Below the pieces are notes generated by a model, which saw only the letters and a program-made list of their open reading frames with translations, ran no database searches and was not told the DNA's origin. A DNA stretch of 64,000 nucleotides, taken from assembly GCA_037976565.1 (NCBI GenBank), contig CP137675.1:10682534-10746533 (forward strand). Reading direction: 5' to 3'. How positions within the stretch are numbered: the first letter of the stretch is position 1; every line of letters begins with the position of its first letter. Shown here piece after piece: positions 49,701 to 59,696 of the stretch. This stretch comes from Mesocentrotus franciscanus. Its lineage: Eukaryota > Echinodermata > Echinoidea > Camarodonta > Strongylocentrotidae. The translations under genes were made by a program, and so were the position numbers.

Positions 49701-52700
49701 CCCTCTGTTGATAATCCCATACGATTTACAATGTACACTGCTATTGCTTACGTATTTGTCTGAGTGAAGTACAGGACATGCATTTTATTTTCTCTGTTGA
49801 AATGTACAATGTTAGTTTACGAAATGGCAAATTTTCAGTAGTTCATGTTTTTATATATTGAAATGTAGGGGCTAAATTCTTGAAGCCAAAATCCTAAATG
49901 TAAAAGATTTTATATCCCTACTGTATTGGGCTCTTGTACATTGTTTATGGAACTAAATTATAAATAAATCAGTGTGTTGATTTTTAATGCATACTAACAT
50001 CCAAAAATGGTGAGTTGTAATATGTACATGTACAGGTGGCAATTGTTGACTCAAAAGCCTGTGTGGGAGAATCATGGTTCTGAATGAAAAGTTAGTATTT
50101 ATAAATAAGAGATTCAATACAGTGCGCAATTTGATGATCAACAGTTAATCAAAATAATATGCTACATGTACATGTACATGTACATGCATATGGTTGCATG
50201 GTTTCCAGTTCTTCATTGTTTCATGCTTTTAGGAATTTTACTATTGTGTTATTTTACCATGGCCCATTGATTTTCATTAACAAGTTTATTGACCTTTTAG
50301 AGTCTATTTTTTGCAATACAAATATACTTAATACAGCCTCCACTGATAAAGTCTAGCACACTCTTGTGACAGAAACCTGCACAAGTACATGTATTATTAT
50401 TTAATAAACATGTTCCTCACTGAACGGTTCAGCAGTACTAGCAAAACAGTAACCTGTACACTTGAAATTCCAGTACAACCAATACATCCAGTACTTTTGA
50501 ACAGTCTAGTGCCCTCTAGTGACAAAAACATGCACAGTATACAATCATCCATCACCAAACTGTTTAGCAGCTGTGAGACAAGAGTTGCAACTCTCACTCT
50601 CGCACTCCGTGGAGGAAACCATTCTGTTTTGAGTCCTGGCGGGGGACAGTCCTTCCCCTAAAAGTCTGCAGACTTTTCTCGACATCATTGGATGTGACTA
50701 CTCAAAAGCAACTTGTTGAGTCTCCACAGTTGCAAGTTCTCTCTGAGGATTTTATTGGAATATTTAACCATCATGTATGGCACTTCATTCTCGTACTCGG
50801 GTGATCTTACCCTATATCATGGTAAGAAAACAAATACTTCTGTAAAATTTATTTGAAAAAAGTTATAATGTCATTTGGACAAAGTTTCAATTTTGGAAAT
50901 GTTTACTTCAAATTAGGAAATTGAAAGATAATATCTTGTGGTATATTTCCCATTACTGCTACTCCTGGTTAGTAAAGCGTTGGTCAATAATGAGGTTCAG
51001 GATGTGATTATGAAGGAGAAAAAGAGAAAAAGAAATCATGATTTATTGAAATACTTCATTCTCTTGATCCTCTTGTGAAAGTGATCTTGTTATGGTTTTG
51101 AAATTAATATATTGAAATAAGACAAGGGTAGCATCATATTTCCTGGAGTATTTCAGTGTTTAAAAAAAAATCTCTATCTTTCCTATCTTGGTTTGAACAT
51201 AGTAAAGAAAGCTAGTTCAGTTTCTGTTCAGGATGTTTTGAGGTCTGAATAGGAAGGAAAAGGAAAAGGAAAGTGAAGTTTGTTTTAGGGGAATATTTCC
51301 TCATCATGTCCTTGTAGCTTATTTCGTTTTACTTATGCGATATATCTCTCTATCCTGGTAAGAAAACAATTCTGTCTAAACCTACTTGAAAAAGTTTCAG
51401 GTTGTCCTATAAAAACAGGTTCAGAATAAAATTGATTGAAAGGGAAGCAGAAATACTTTAAACATTTCCAGTTTGCCCATGGTTTGTACTTTGTACTTTA
51501 TCCTCGTAGGTTTCTTAAATTTTGTATAGCCATTTTTGCTATCTAACCCTGCTTAGAAAATCTTTTTCCAAATTTTAAACTTGAAATCTGAAGGTTGTAA
51601 TTTGGAAAATGTTAGATTTTGAACTTGTAACTTATGAAAATCTCATCTTACAGATAAAATAAACGTAGGCCTACATGTACATTTTGTATAGCCAATTTCC
51701 TCTCATGCTGCATGTATATAAGTACTTCATTCTCTTCCTCAGGTGATGCTATTCTTTATCCTTGTAAGAAAAATATTGTTGTGGTAAGATATTACCTAGA
51801 GAGTTTCAGGTTATGATTTTGAAAATAATGAATCGTAATTAGATAAGGGAAGCATCGTTAGGAAATCTCTGGTATATTTCCTATCTTCCAATACATCCTT
51901 TATTGCCTATATTTTCTTGTGTTTTTCATTCATGTCCTGGTTCGAAAAATTATTTTCCCAGATATTCCAAGAAGATTCAGCTTGTGATTATGACTTTTTA
52001 AGGTGAAGTTTTTAAAATGTATTCACACAACCAGAAAACATCCACCTTGAGGTTGACTAATACTGCTATGTCATCAACGTCAGTGTTTGTCACCTTGATG
52101 TGAACGGACCAAACGGCTTTAAATTTAGAAAAAGGGCTGATCGTTGATGATGTGCTATTAAATGTGACAGTAACACTATTCGCCAATGAACTACTGCAAT
52201 TAATAGATGAGAAGTCTTCATGTTTACAGCATATCGTTTACTCTGTGTAAAATATGTTTGTCTACATGCATGTACAGTGTACAATTGTTAATGTTCCATT
52301 TGAATTTGATACCACTATTTTGTTTGATCAATTGTTTTTTACTTTTTAGACATTCTTGCTACATGTATCTAACCCTGCTTAGAAAATCATGTGGCCAAAT
52401 TTTACACTTGAAAGCTTTAGGTTGTACATGTAATTTGGAAAATTTTGGAAAATTTTGGAAATTTTCAAATTTTAATGTGGAGGATTATGAAATGTTCAAC
52501 ATTTACTGGTAATCTGGTATGACCCAATTTTATTTCTATCATGTTTTGTATGGTATTTTATTCTCTTATTCAGGTGATCAGGTTTTTTATCCTAGTAAGA
52601 AAAAATATTGTGGTATAATTTGAGGTGGTAGTCTAAAAAGTTGAGTAATACTGCCATGTCATCAATGTCAGTGGCTTTCACCTTGATATGAAGGGACCAA

Positions 52701-55700
52701 ATGTTATATTTAGAAGTAGCTGATCACTGACGATGTGCTAATGTGACAGTAGCACTATTCCCCAATGTATGTACTACAGCAGTTAATGGATGAGAAGTCT
52801 CTTAGATGTTTACAGCATATGGTTTACTGTGCGTTAAATATGTTGGCCTACATACAGTTGTTGATGTTCCAGTTGAGTTTGATACCAGTTTCGTGTTTGA
52901 TCAATTGGTGAATCGTAGTAAATTATCAAAGAATGCAGTAATTGGTAGTTGAATCCATTTTTTTTTGAGGGGGGGGGGGAGGCAAATCAAAAGTAAAAAC
53001 AATTTGAAAGAACCCCTCCCCACACAGTCTTCATGTACATGTATGATTTGGGATTATTCTGTCATTCAATTTGCTGCACACTCTAAAAAAAAACAGGTTT
53101 GGTATGATATACCCATTAAAAGCTTACCCCATATTGTGTAAATTTATCCTAGCAAATATAGTTTGTATATCCTGCCAGTAAATCATTCCACATTCAATTT
53201 TTACGGCATTTGTAATCTCCCAAAATAATGCTATTTTTCTCAGATTTCCTTTCTTTTTCAAATGTATAAAGTCTTCAATATCATCAGAGTGTATTATTTG
53301 TCCATTTGCTTCTTCACATCAGGGAGGTGAAAGAAAGGAGGTGAAACTCTTGTAATTTATTCAAATGCATTCGTGAGTTCTAAAGCGTAACAATGGGATG
53401 TGTAACATTCCACTTGGCTTTGAAGTTCCATGCTCCGAACCGCGCTTCCACTGCGGGGACTTTTGGAAGCCAGGCACCAGTTTTACATTTATTACAAAAT
53501 ATTAAATTACCGCAAAATTTCAGTGTAAATCAAAAACTTTATTTGGGGATTGTATTGGGAATAGTGCATCAAACAAATTTTCAAATTTAGTACTCCGTCC
53601 TTCCTATAATTTGTGTGCATGAGTTGGTAAAAGAAAAATTACATCCTGACAAAAACTCAATATTTTAGGATAATGCGCTAATTTGTGCATGTTTTAATGT
53701 CCCGTTATTTAATCCATGATTTACAATCTTTAATAACATTAAGTTTGCTAATGCGTGTTTTCGCGTGTTTTTATATTTTGAAGTTAAAAAAAGGATGAAA
53801 TTACACAAGTTTGTGTTCGCTTGTTCTACTCTTTACACATTCAACAATGGATGAGAAATCATTGAAAGGGACAGCGAACAGTTGCTGGGATACCATTTTC
53901 TGATGTAGGAATTCTAAATCCTGAAATTTCATGCGCTCCTTTATCTCACCACCTGGTCAACAGTTGCAGATTAGCGCATAACTTTTCGGCGGCATGGAGC
54001 ATGGGGTCAAAGGAGAGCGGCTTGATTCCAGTCCTTCTCTATCACGTCCCTGTTCACATGTAGATCCACAAGTAGATTCACAAAGTAAATATTTTCAATT
54101 GCTAATTAATGAATTGCCAATGAAGTGGCTCTTTTATACCTGAGTTTTAAAGCATTCTGTATTTATAGATAGTGGGCTTAAACTCTTCATATCCTGCTTT
54201 ACGTTGTTATTTATTTGAAGGTCATTGTCATATCACCCGGTTTCACTGCTTTTTTGTGTGCCTGCATTGAAGCCTCTTTTCATGCTTCATTAATCAATAA
54301 AATATGTCGTTTATGAGGTTATTTTTTGTACAGTTCACGAGGCATTTTAATTCACAAAACCATATACATGTTTGTACAGAAGGTTTATGAGTACTCATTC
54401 ATAGTTTTGAAATATAAATTTCTGCAATATATTGACAAAGTAAACTTTAGATTTAAGTGTAAGTGTAAAATCTCCTCCATTGACATGTAGGCAATCATGT
54501 CAATTATATTGTTTTCGATTTGAATAAAGAGTTAAAGACAGATTAATTTGGTACATGATGTGCCATATTGGATGTAACTGTACATGTAGTCAAAATTTTA
54601 ATATAATATTCTATAGAATAATAACTAATATTTTGGAATGTTGAAATATGAAATTTTACCATACCGGGTAAGTACAAATTATTTAAGAAATTATAGCTAA
54701 TATAGATTTGGTAAATTCAAAATATGGCTTTTTTGACATACACATTGTAAGTAGAAAATAATCGCTCACAAAGAAATGTTAACAAGAACATTTCCTTTTG
54801 AATCTTTATGGGGGGGGGGGGTGCATTGATAAAGACACAAAGGTCATCAAATTCAGTTTGATTTATAAACAAAATCATTCTCAACAGAATTAAAAGAAAC
54901 TTATCTCTTTTTTTAATCTTTTCAGGTGAGGTGATCATCGGTCAAACGCCGAACGTGCTCAAGTTTGATTCCTACAATGGGTCGAACCGTGGAATATCTG
55001 GAACTCTCTTCTGTACCAACTTCAAGATCAGCTTCGTCACAGCCAACAGACCTACGCAACATGTGGTTAGTACATGGGTCTTTTTAATCCACCATTAGCC
55101 CATCAAGGACCGACTCGTTTAGGAGATCCCTGACGACCACACTATCTTTTATGATAAAAATTGGCAACACAGCTCTGATGAAAGGCTTCATGCCAATAAT
55201 GGTCATTTTCGTAACTCCCTGAAAAGACTATTTTTGTATTGTACAGTACTTCCTCTTTTGCGAATGCAAACAACTTTTTCAAGGGGGTCAAACTGAGCAA
55301 TTTCTAAGACTTGCTTGAGGATTGGCTGACATAGCTATGGTATACAGTATACACACATACATACATTTTTTTGAAAAAGACAAGATACCATAATATTTAG
55401 CCATTACAAAGTGAACATATTGTTCTTATCCCTACAACATATGCAGAGTTATGTTCTATACACACCTGTACAAATACCAACGCAGAACCTCTTCCCCTGA
55501 CAATAGTTGTCATGAAGGCATTTTCCGTTATTTCTATGGCATGAATTTATGAAGGAAGATCAAATTTAATCATGGTTATACCGATACAATTTTAATTTAG
55601 ACATTACAAAAAGCAATACAGAACCCTCTCCCCCCTATTACGCCAAACAAAAGTTGTAATGAAAGTACTTGTCATACTCTGTAACCTGAGTTTGTGAAGG

Positions 55701-58700
55701 AGGTTTCATTTTAACCATGATAATAATAATAATAATACAAATAAATTTATTTATATAGCACTCTTGCACTTATAAAACAGTTTCGCAGGGCTTCACATAG
55801 CTATTAAAACAAATTAACATACACACTGTACAAGTAGCAAAAGTTAAGGATAACCATTGAATAGGAGAGTTTTTAGAGCCTTCTTAACAACATCTAATGA
55901 AGGAGTCGGGCAGACAGATTGTGGCAGTTCATTCCAAAAAGCATTGTCACCAGCTTTAGGGTTTGTTCTGGGTACATGGAGTATGGTGCAGTCTGAATTT
56001 GACCGAAGGCCGGGTCTTGTGGTGCAGTCTGAACTTGACTGAAGGCCAGGTCTTGCGGAATGGTTAAATCCTCCACGGTGGACTAAAATAAGCATATGAT
56101 AGTGTAAATGTGTATTGCCTGTTGATTGGACACAAGGCCATGTGCCTACTGAATGTTAAAAGCATGGTTGAAGATATACCTCCTTCGCAAATTCTAGCCT
56201 ACATGTATATACCAAGATAAATTTATCAACGATGTGCTTATCTAGTTCCAAGGATACTTCTAGATCATTGACCATAAGTTTGGTTGGTTTGTGGTGATAC
56301 ATGTATATGGACAGTGCGGATCATCTTTGGTTTGTGGTTATATGGACAGGGAGGATCATCTGGTCATAACATCCTTCCTTATGAGACAGGTGCAGGAAGT
56401 ATTGGGTGGAAAAGGGGTTCCAGGGTGGGGATATCACAGCAAGATCGGTTGAAGAGTGTCCCTATTTCATGTTCATGTATGTTTTTCTTGCTATGTTCAC
56501 ATGGCACTATTGTAGCATTTAAGTATTGGCAGAATAAGGGGTTCCAGGCCAAGGACGTCAGAGCCACGTTGGTCCGTGATTATTCTTCGGTGTATGTCCC
56601 TGTAGCTACAGTATGTTCACATATTCTTCGATTTCATGTTCATACACACACATACCGTACATGTATGTTTCTCTAGCTATGTTCACATGGCACCATAATA
56701 GTTTTAAAGTATTGAGAGGTTAAGAGGGCTCCAAGCAAGGGATATCACAGTGAGATTGTGCCTTGACATGATTGTAATTGCGTCAAGCCTCAAGGCACGA
56801 TGCTTCAAGTGAGGATCATCTGTGAGTCATAGTTTTTACCCTAACCATGAGATCGTGTGTGGTTTTAAAACTTTGAGTAAAGTTACAGTTTCAAAAACCA
56901 CAAGTGCTTCTGTCATAATTGCTTACTAAATTCTAACATATTTTACAAGATTTACAGTAGTTCAAACAATTAAGAACCCTGTTTCTTCATGTAAACTACA
57001 TGTAGGTACATGTACATGTAATTGTCAATCAATAAGCTGCAGTTATTCATACTGGGAACCTCAGTCAAATTGTGTCAGATGTCTGCAATGACCCTCTGAG
57101 AAACCTAGACAGGAAGTTACAGGACAGCAATTAATGATGAAACTGTTTCAGTTTTCGAGAGTGGTCAGCTAGTAACAATTTACCGGTAACCAATTAAAAT
57201 GTATTTCTATAATCTAGTTAAGGTTTTCAAGAGTTGATGATTTACTTGATGTGTGTGTGTGGTTGTTGTTGTTGGAGGGGGTGGTAGGCAGCACATGATT
57301 CTTGTAAAGATTTTGAAGGTTTATGATTTACTTGATTTTTTTTTGGGGGGGGGAGGGGTAAGGGGATAGACAGAACTTGGGCCAGTATATAGTCAAATAT
57401 CTTCATCAAAGACAAAATATTTAAATCATTATTAGAAGAAAATATCAGGCAAATATTTTTTTCTTTAGTGCTGAAAATGAGATTTCATCATACTACCTCA
57501 AACTGAACCCCAATTGAACCTTAATTTTGATTGCTGGAAAAAGTGGCAAGTTTCTAGAAAAACTTTTTTCAATACCCTCAAGGTAAATTAACAGCAGTTC
57601 ACATGATGTTGTGTCTTTACAAATCCTTTAAAAAAAGTTTATATATCTCAAAGTAAGGGTAGGTTTGTCATAATCACTTGAGAATACCGTTATAGAATGA
57701 CTGAGAGTAACCTTAACACACGGGTCAAAATGAATTTATCAGATGTGCCTGTTACTGGTCGGTGATGAAATACAAACAACCTACTACTGCATTTACAGTA
57801 TGTAGGGGCGTTACTTGCCGCTTATGTGTGTACACCCAAAAGACAAGTAGATTCACCATGAACCAATACATGAATGTATGCTTGGTTTGTTTGTGCCTAC
57901 TGTAGTTGTTATGTACTGTTTTTGTTTCTACATGTATTTCTGTGGGTTTTTTGTTTGATGAAAGATTGACATGAGTTACAATAACTGTATTTCAGGAGGA
58001 TACAGTGCCTTATTGGAGCTCGTACTACTGTATAAATATTTATTTTGATCTCCTATGTGTCCAGTTGAGTTATCATTGTTTATGGCAAAACCCAGTGGTA
58101 ATTATTGATTGATAATTCTAGCACAGTTACAGACAGTATCGAAACTTGAAGGTCATATCTATACATGTACATACACTCTGTACATGTAATCAGCAACTCT
58201 AGGCATTCTTTATGTGTACTCTCTGAATACTTAAATTCCATGTACACATGTACATTGTACATGTGTTTCTTCTCCCAGCCCCGAAAATGTACACATATAT
58301 TCATGACATGTGCCTTCGATTCAAACCAGTATGTTAAAGAGTTTAAAGAAGTATATTAATAAAATAATGAATAACAAAAATAAACAATCCAAAACACCAA
58401 AACCAAAACCTTAACAAAAACAAAAGAAAACACTCATCTCAAATATAAACAAAACAAAAAAATAGATTGGAAATCAAACAAAGCGAATGATCTGCATGTA
58501 CATTTAAGTGCTGATGGTAGTACTGTAGGTATCAATTGGTGATTAAATGTGAATTAGCCTTTTTGAATAAGGTGCATATGTACTTTACAATCAACGCCTA
58601 TTTCCTGATTTTTAAAATTTTTATAGATTGAGCTTGACCACAGAAATCATCTTTTCAAAGAGAATGACATTCCACTTACAGCAGTTAGCCAGCTCTATCA

Positions 58701-59419
58701 TGGTAAGTCCAACTCTCACATCCATTCATTCATTGTAAACGGAAGAAATACTTGACTTATTTTGAAGGTTAAGAACTGTGATTGAAAGTAGTTTGAATTA
58801 AGTCATAGGTATATTAATACACTATAGCAGACAGATTTTTTCTTCCCCACATGTACTATTAGTACAGTATATGGCAAGTTGAAAGTGTACCTACAATTTT
58901 CTGTATGATGTGTCAAATGAACTTGTCCTGTATTTTAATATTCTTTTGGTATGCATTACACAAAGAATGATCAGTATGATAAAGCCACCTGCATATGACT
59001 TCTCCAAAATGGGGGGGGGGATGCCTTCTTCTGAAACCTATTAATGGTCATACATTATGGACACAACAACAATAATAACAACATTCAGCATTTACTTTAA
59101 TATGTAATTTTTTGGAATTGGGCCCCCTTTTTACAAAATTCTAGATCTTCCCCCTGCATTAATGTATGAATTGTTTAATTTGATGTTGGTGCTTTTAAAG
59201 ATTAATAAATAACCTCATTAATCTTGCATATTAATATTTAACTTCTCTCCCAAACCTAACTCTTTTTCTTTTTTATGAGTAGTCGGTAATGGTAAGCGAC
59301 GTCAGATGCTCCCAGGGATGGGGTCCACCAGTCACATCAAGCTCATCGAGATCCGATCAAAGAACTTCAAAGTACACATGTTCAGCTTCAAGTTTGCCCC
59401 CAAGAACACAGTGAAAACG
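34706..59419 (+). CDS. MTMR10: Myotubularin-related protein, MTMR10/11/12 group, first five coding exons (3'-partial)
   Basis: Coding exons 34706-34792, 37882-38008, 54926-55065, 58627-58702 and 59283-59419 splice in frame (GT/AG, phases 0,1,0,1,0) into 189 codons, and the last ends in a donor, so the gene continues past the window. The N-terminal FRSYL starts at residue 11, as in vertebrate MTMR10; then LLDGEVII, GTLFCTNFKISFVT, HRNHLFKENDIPLTAVSQLY, GNGKRRQMLPG and SKNFKVHMFSFKF match the PH-GRAM domain of that group. In vertebrates MTMR10, 11 and 12 are catalytically inactive members of the phosphoinositide 3-phosphatase family; MTMR12 is an adaptor for active myotubularins. The phosphatase-like domain lies outside the window, so activity and the exact paralogue cannot be judged. 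Start: ATG 34706 rather than the in-frame ATG 34661, for length and FRSYL position. Intron 2 is 16.9 kb. Confidence 0.88.
35213..36133. mobile_element. Possible TIR element in MTMR10-like intron 1
   Basis: Left CCGGGGGTCGTTTCATGAAA and right (inverse) CCAGGGGTCGTTACTTGAAA match in 16 of 20. The GTTTCATGAAAC core recalls the termini at 45296-45440. The interior is AT-rich without ORF. Confidence 0.4.
36134..37881. other. MTMR10-like intron 1, right part
   Basis: A long hairpin at 36720-36771 (GGCGCGCGAGC...GAGTTCGCT against its inverse, 9-base loop) is the only structure noted. No internal gene. Confidence 0.5.
37882..38008 (+). CDS. MTMR10: MTMR10-like coding exon 2
   Basis: Residues 30-71 plus one base: PALPKRTSTVLQRIIPSVFQ to PPRLLD, the linker before the GRAM domain. 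Acceptor CTACCATGCAG, donor GATG|GTAAGA. Confidence 0.8.
38344..38644. mobile_element. Foldback element with about 115-bp arms, MTMR10-like intron 2
   Basis: The left arm ATGATTTAAAAGT, then TTATCACATCCAAAAGGAAA, then AATTGGCAGACTGAAGTAAG is repeated inverted at 38530-38644. The arms are about 90% alike; the loop is about 70 bp. No ORF. Confidence 0.75.
38645..39916. other. Intron 2 sequence, nothing recognised
   Basis: No gene or repeat supported. Confidence 0.5.
39917..40456 (-). mobile_element. TTAA-flanked MITE, family B, copy B2 (uninterrupted)
   Basis: Left TTAAAGGTGGTGTATCCC, right (inverse) TTAAAGGTACTATGTCCC. Collinear with B1 in the opposite orientation; where B1 carries A3, B2 has continuous sequence (GTCGATTCGAC region at about 40300). 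Confidence 0.9.
40800..41090 (+). mobile_element. Non-LTR retrotransposon C-terminal fragment (CR1/L2-like)
   Basis: The frame from 40813 encodes VPHTRLWMYSDRASSSVAPR, then LWNSLPPVLCNTDKLESFKA, then GLKTHLFKQ, the typical last segment of CR1/L2/Rex-type reverse transcriptases. It ends with a short (TCA)n tail at about 41063-41088. 5'-truncated remnant. Confidence 0.75.
41091..43990. other. Intron 2 sequence, nothing recognised
   Basis: No gene supported; many ACATGTA strings (e.g. 42315, 43200, 43470). Confidence 0.5.
43991..44338. mobile_element. TIR element with GTCGCCTGGGTGGCAGAAGG arms
   Basis: The 40-bp segment around 44012-44048 is repeated inverted at about 44270-44312. An outer pair (GGTCATTAACTC and the inverse of GTTAATGCCC) extends the arms. 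No ORF. Confidence 0.65.
44339..45295. other. Intron 2 sequence, nothing recognised
   Basis: No gene or repeat supported. Confidence 0.5.
45296..45440. mobile_element. Short MITE with GTTTCATGAAAC-like end
   Basis: Right end (inverse) GGGGGGTGTTTCATGAAACA and left GGCCCGTTTCATCAACATTT pair imperfectly. Inside, CCGACAACTGTCGG and GTCGGTGGTTTTCACCGAC are palindromes. Confidence 0.5.
45770..45850 (-). mobile_element. SINE tail fragment
   Basis: (AAT)n run followed by GGTGCTTATAAAGCACTT, resembling the tail side of the class II tRNA-like SINE. Confidence 0.35.
46301..47880. mobile_element. TTAA-flanked element, 1.58 kb (Kolobok- or piggyBac-like)
   Basis: Left TTAAAGCAGATATTCTAGGA and right (inverse) TTAAAGCTGCAATTCTAGGA differ at 3 of 20 positions. 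Both ends carry TTAA. The TTAAAG start is shared with MITE families A and B. Centre is unusually CpG-rich (about 47090-47230). Only a 33-codon ORF is present, so probably non-autonomous. Confidence 0.65.
46870..46971 (+). CDS. Short acidic ORF inside the TTAA element
   Basis: 33 codons, MAGVFDQLDLFMDFEEFMEE, then a Glu/Asp-rich end and TGA. Looks like a protein N-terminus, possibly the remnant first exon of a transposase or accessory protein; no donor-like extension was proven. May be chance. Confidence 0.25.
   Translation: MAGVFDQLDLFMDFEEFMEELESNEGERDESPL
47975..48246 (-). mobile_element. tRNA-derived SINE (class II tRNA-like head), second copy
   Basis: Same body as 12065-12336 (AATGGGTACCTGGTAGGAT region). 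Retains a good B box (GGGTTCGAATCC on the minus strand) but the head is truncated at 48246. Confidence 0.8.
48272..48928. mobile_element. Tc1/mariner-like foldback MITE with about 210-bp arms
   Basis: Ends CCGTGTGAGTC and (inverse) CAGTGTGAGTC are flanked by TA on both sides. The arms continue inverted through AAAGTTTACACCTAG, GAACAGGAGGCATTGTTTGC and AAATCGACTTGCGCCAAAG. The loop of about 230 bp has no transposase. Confidence 0.88.
48931..50759. other. Intron 2 sequence, no gene
   Basis: A run of four ACATGT units lies at about 50163-50186. ORFs are unremarkable. Confidence 0.5.
50760..52912. repeat. Region of degenerate local duplications
   Basis: The segment 52055-52335 recurs at 52643-52912 (TCATCAACGTCAGTG, TGATGTGCTA, GATGAGAAGTCT, TGATCAATTG in order; about 80% alike). 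A smaller unit (CTTCATTCTC, then GGTGAT, then GTAAGAAAA) recurs at about 50780, 51350, 51725 and 52560; CTAACCCTGCTTAGAAAATC occurs at 51543 and 52369. Confidence 0.7.
52913..54925. other. Intron 2, right end, nothing recognised
   Basis: Homopolymer G run at 52971-52979 and 54811-54820; no gene. Confidence 0.5.
54926..55065 (+). CDS. MTMR10: MTMR10-like coding exon 3
   Basis: Residues 72-118, first half of the PH-GRAM domain (GEVIIGQTPNVLKF, then CTNFKISFVTANRP). Acceptor TCTTTTCAG, donor GTG|GTTAGT. Confidence 0.9.
55730..56095 (-). mobile_element. Non-LTR retrotransposon 3' end (CR1/L2-like), intron 3
   Basis: Minus-strand frame ends NAFWNELPQSVCPTPSLDVV, then KKALKTLLFNGYP and stop at 55844, the usual C-terminus of CR1/L2-type polymerases. 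About 110 bp of 3' UTR follows, ending in an (ATT)n tail at 55722-55738. Upstream a 30-bp segment encoding RPGL(Q/R)S(S/N)SDCT is duplicated in tandem. Confidence 0.75.
56284..56800 (+). repeat. Imperfect tandem repeats, intron 3
   Basis: A 50-bp unit (GGTTTGTGGT, ATGGACAG, GGATCATCT) occurs twice at 56284-56362. A unit of roughly 180 bp (GATATCACAG, TTTCATGTTCATG, GCTATGTTCACATGGCAC) occurs about two and a half times to 56760. Confidence 0.65.
56801..58626. other. Intron 3, right part, nothing recognised
   Basis: No gene supported; a G run at 57344-57352. Confidence 0.5.
58627..58702 (+). CDS. MTMR10: MTMR10-like coding exon 4
   Basis: Residues 119-143 plus one base (IELDHRNHLFKENDIPLT, then AVSQLYH). 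Acceptor TTTTTATAG, donor CATG|GTAAGT. Confidence 0.9.
58703..59282. other. MTMR10-like intron 4
   Basis: 580 bp, AT-rich, no repeat recognised. Confidence 0.7.
59283..59419 (+). CDS. MTMR10: MTMR10-like coding exon 5
   Basis: Residues 144-189, end of the GRAM core (VGNGKRRQMLPGMG, then KNFKVHMFSFKFAPK). Acceptor TATGAGTAG is weak in pyrimidines but frame and family match are clear; donor ACG|GTAAGA. Confidence 0.9.
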
Positions 59420-59506
59420 GTAAGAAAAGCATGATGGCCACCCAACCAAGGATTGTTAAGCGAGAGCCAGATTGCCTGCAGCTCAAAGGTTCTTTTATAC
59501 CTAATA

Positions 59507-59694
59507 CATTCAAACCTGCTTTAACCACCACATGTTTAGAAAGACCACCTGTCTATAAAGACCACATTTTTCATTTTCCTTGAATATAGTTCTCATTGAA
59601 ACCTGTAATAAGGGAACCTGTACATAAAGACCATCTGCATATAAAGACCACTTTCTTGCCATCCTTGAGTGGTCTTTACAGTCAGGTTTCACTG
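59507..59694. mobile_element. Mariner-like MITE, 188 bp, intron 5
   Basis: Ends CATTCAAACCTGCTTTAACC and (inverse) CAGTGAAACCTGACTGTAAA are flanked by TA. The motif (C/A)TATAAAGACCAC recurs inside. Starts 87 bp after the exon 5 donor. Confidence 0.7.
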
Positions 59695-59696
59695 TA

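Noticed and set aside
59507..59694. CRISPR-like spacing of TATAAAGACCAC motifs
   Set aside because: Irregular spacing, TA-flanked inverted ends and an animal genome; it is a mariner-like MITE.
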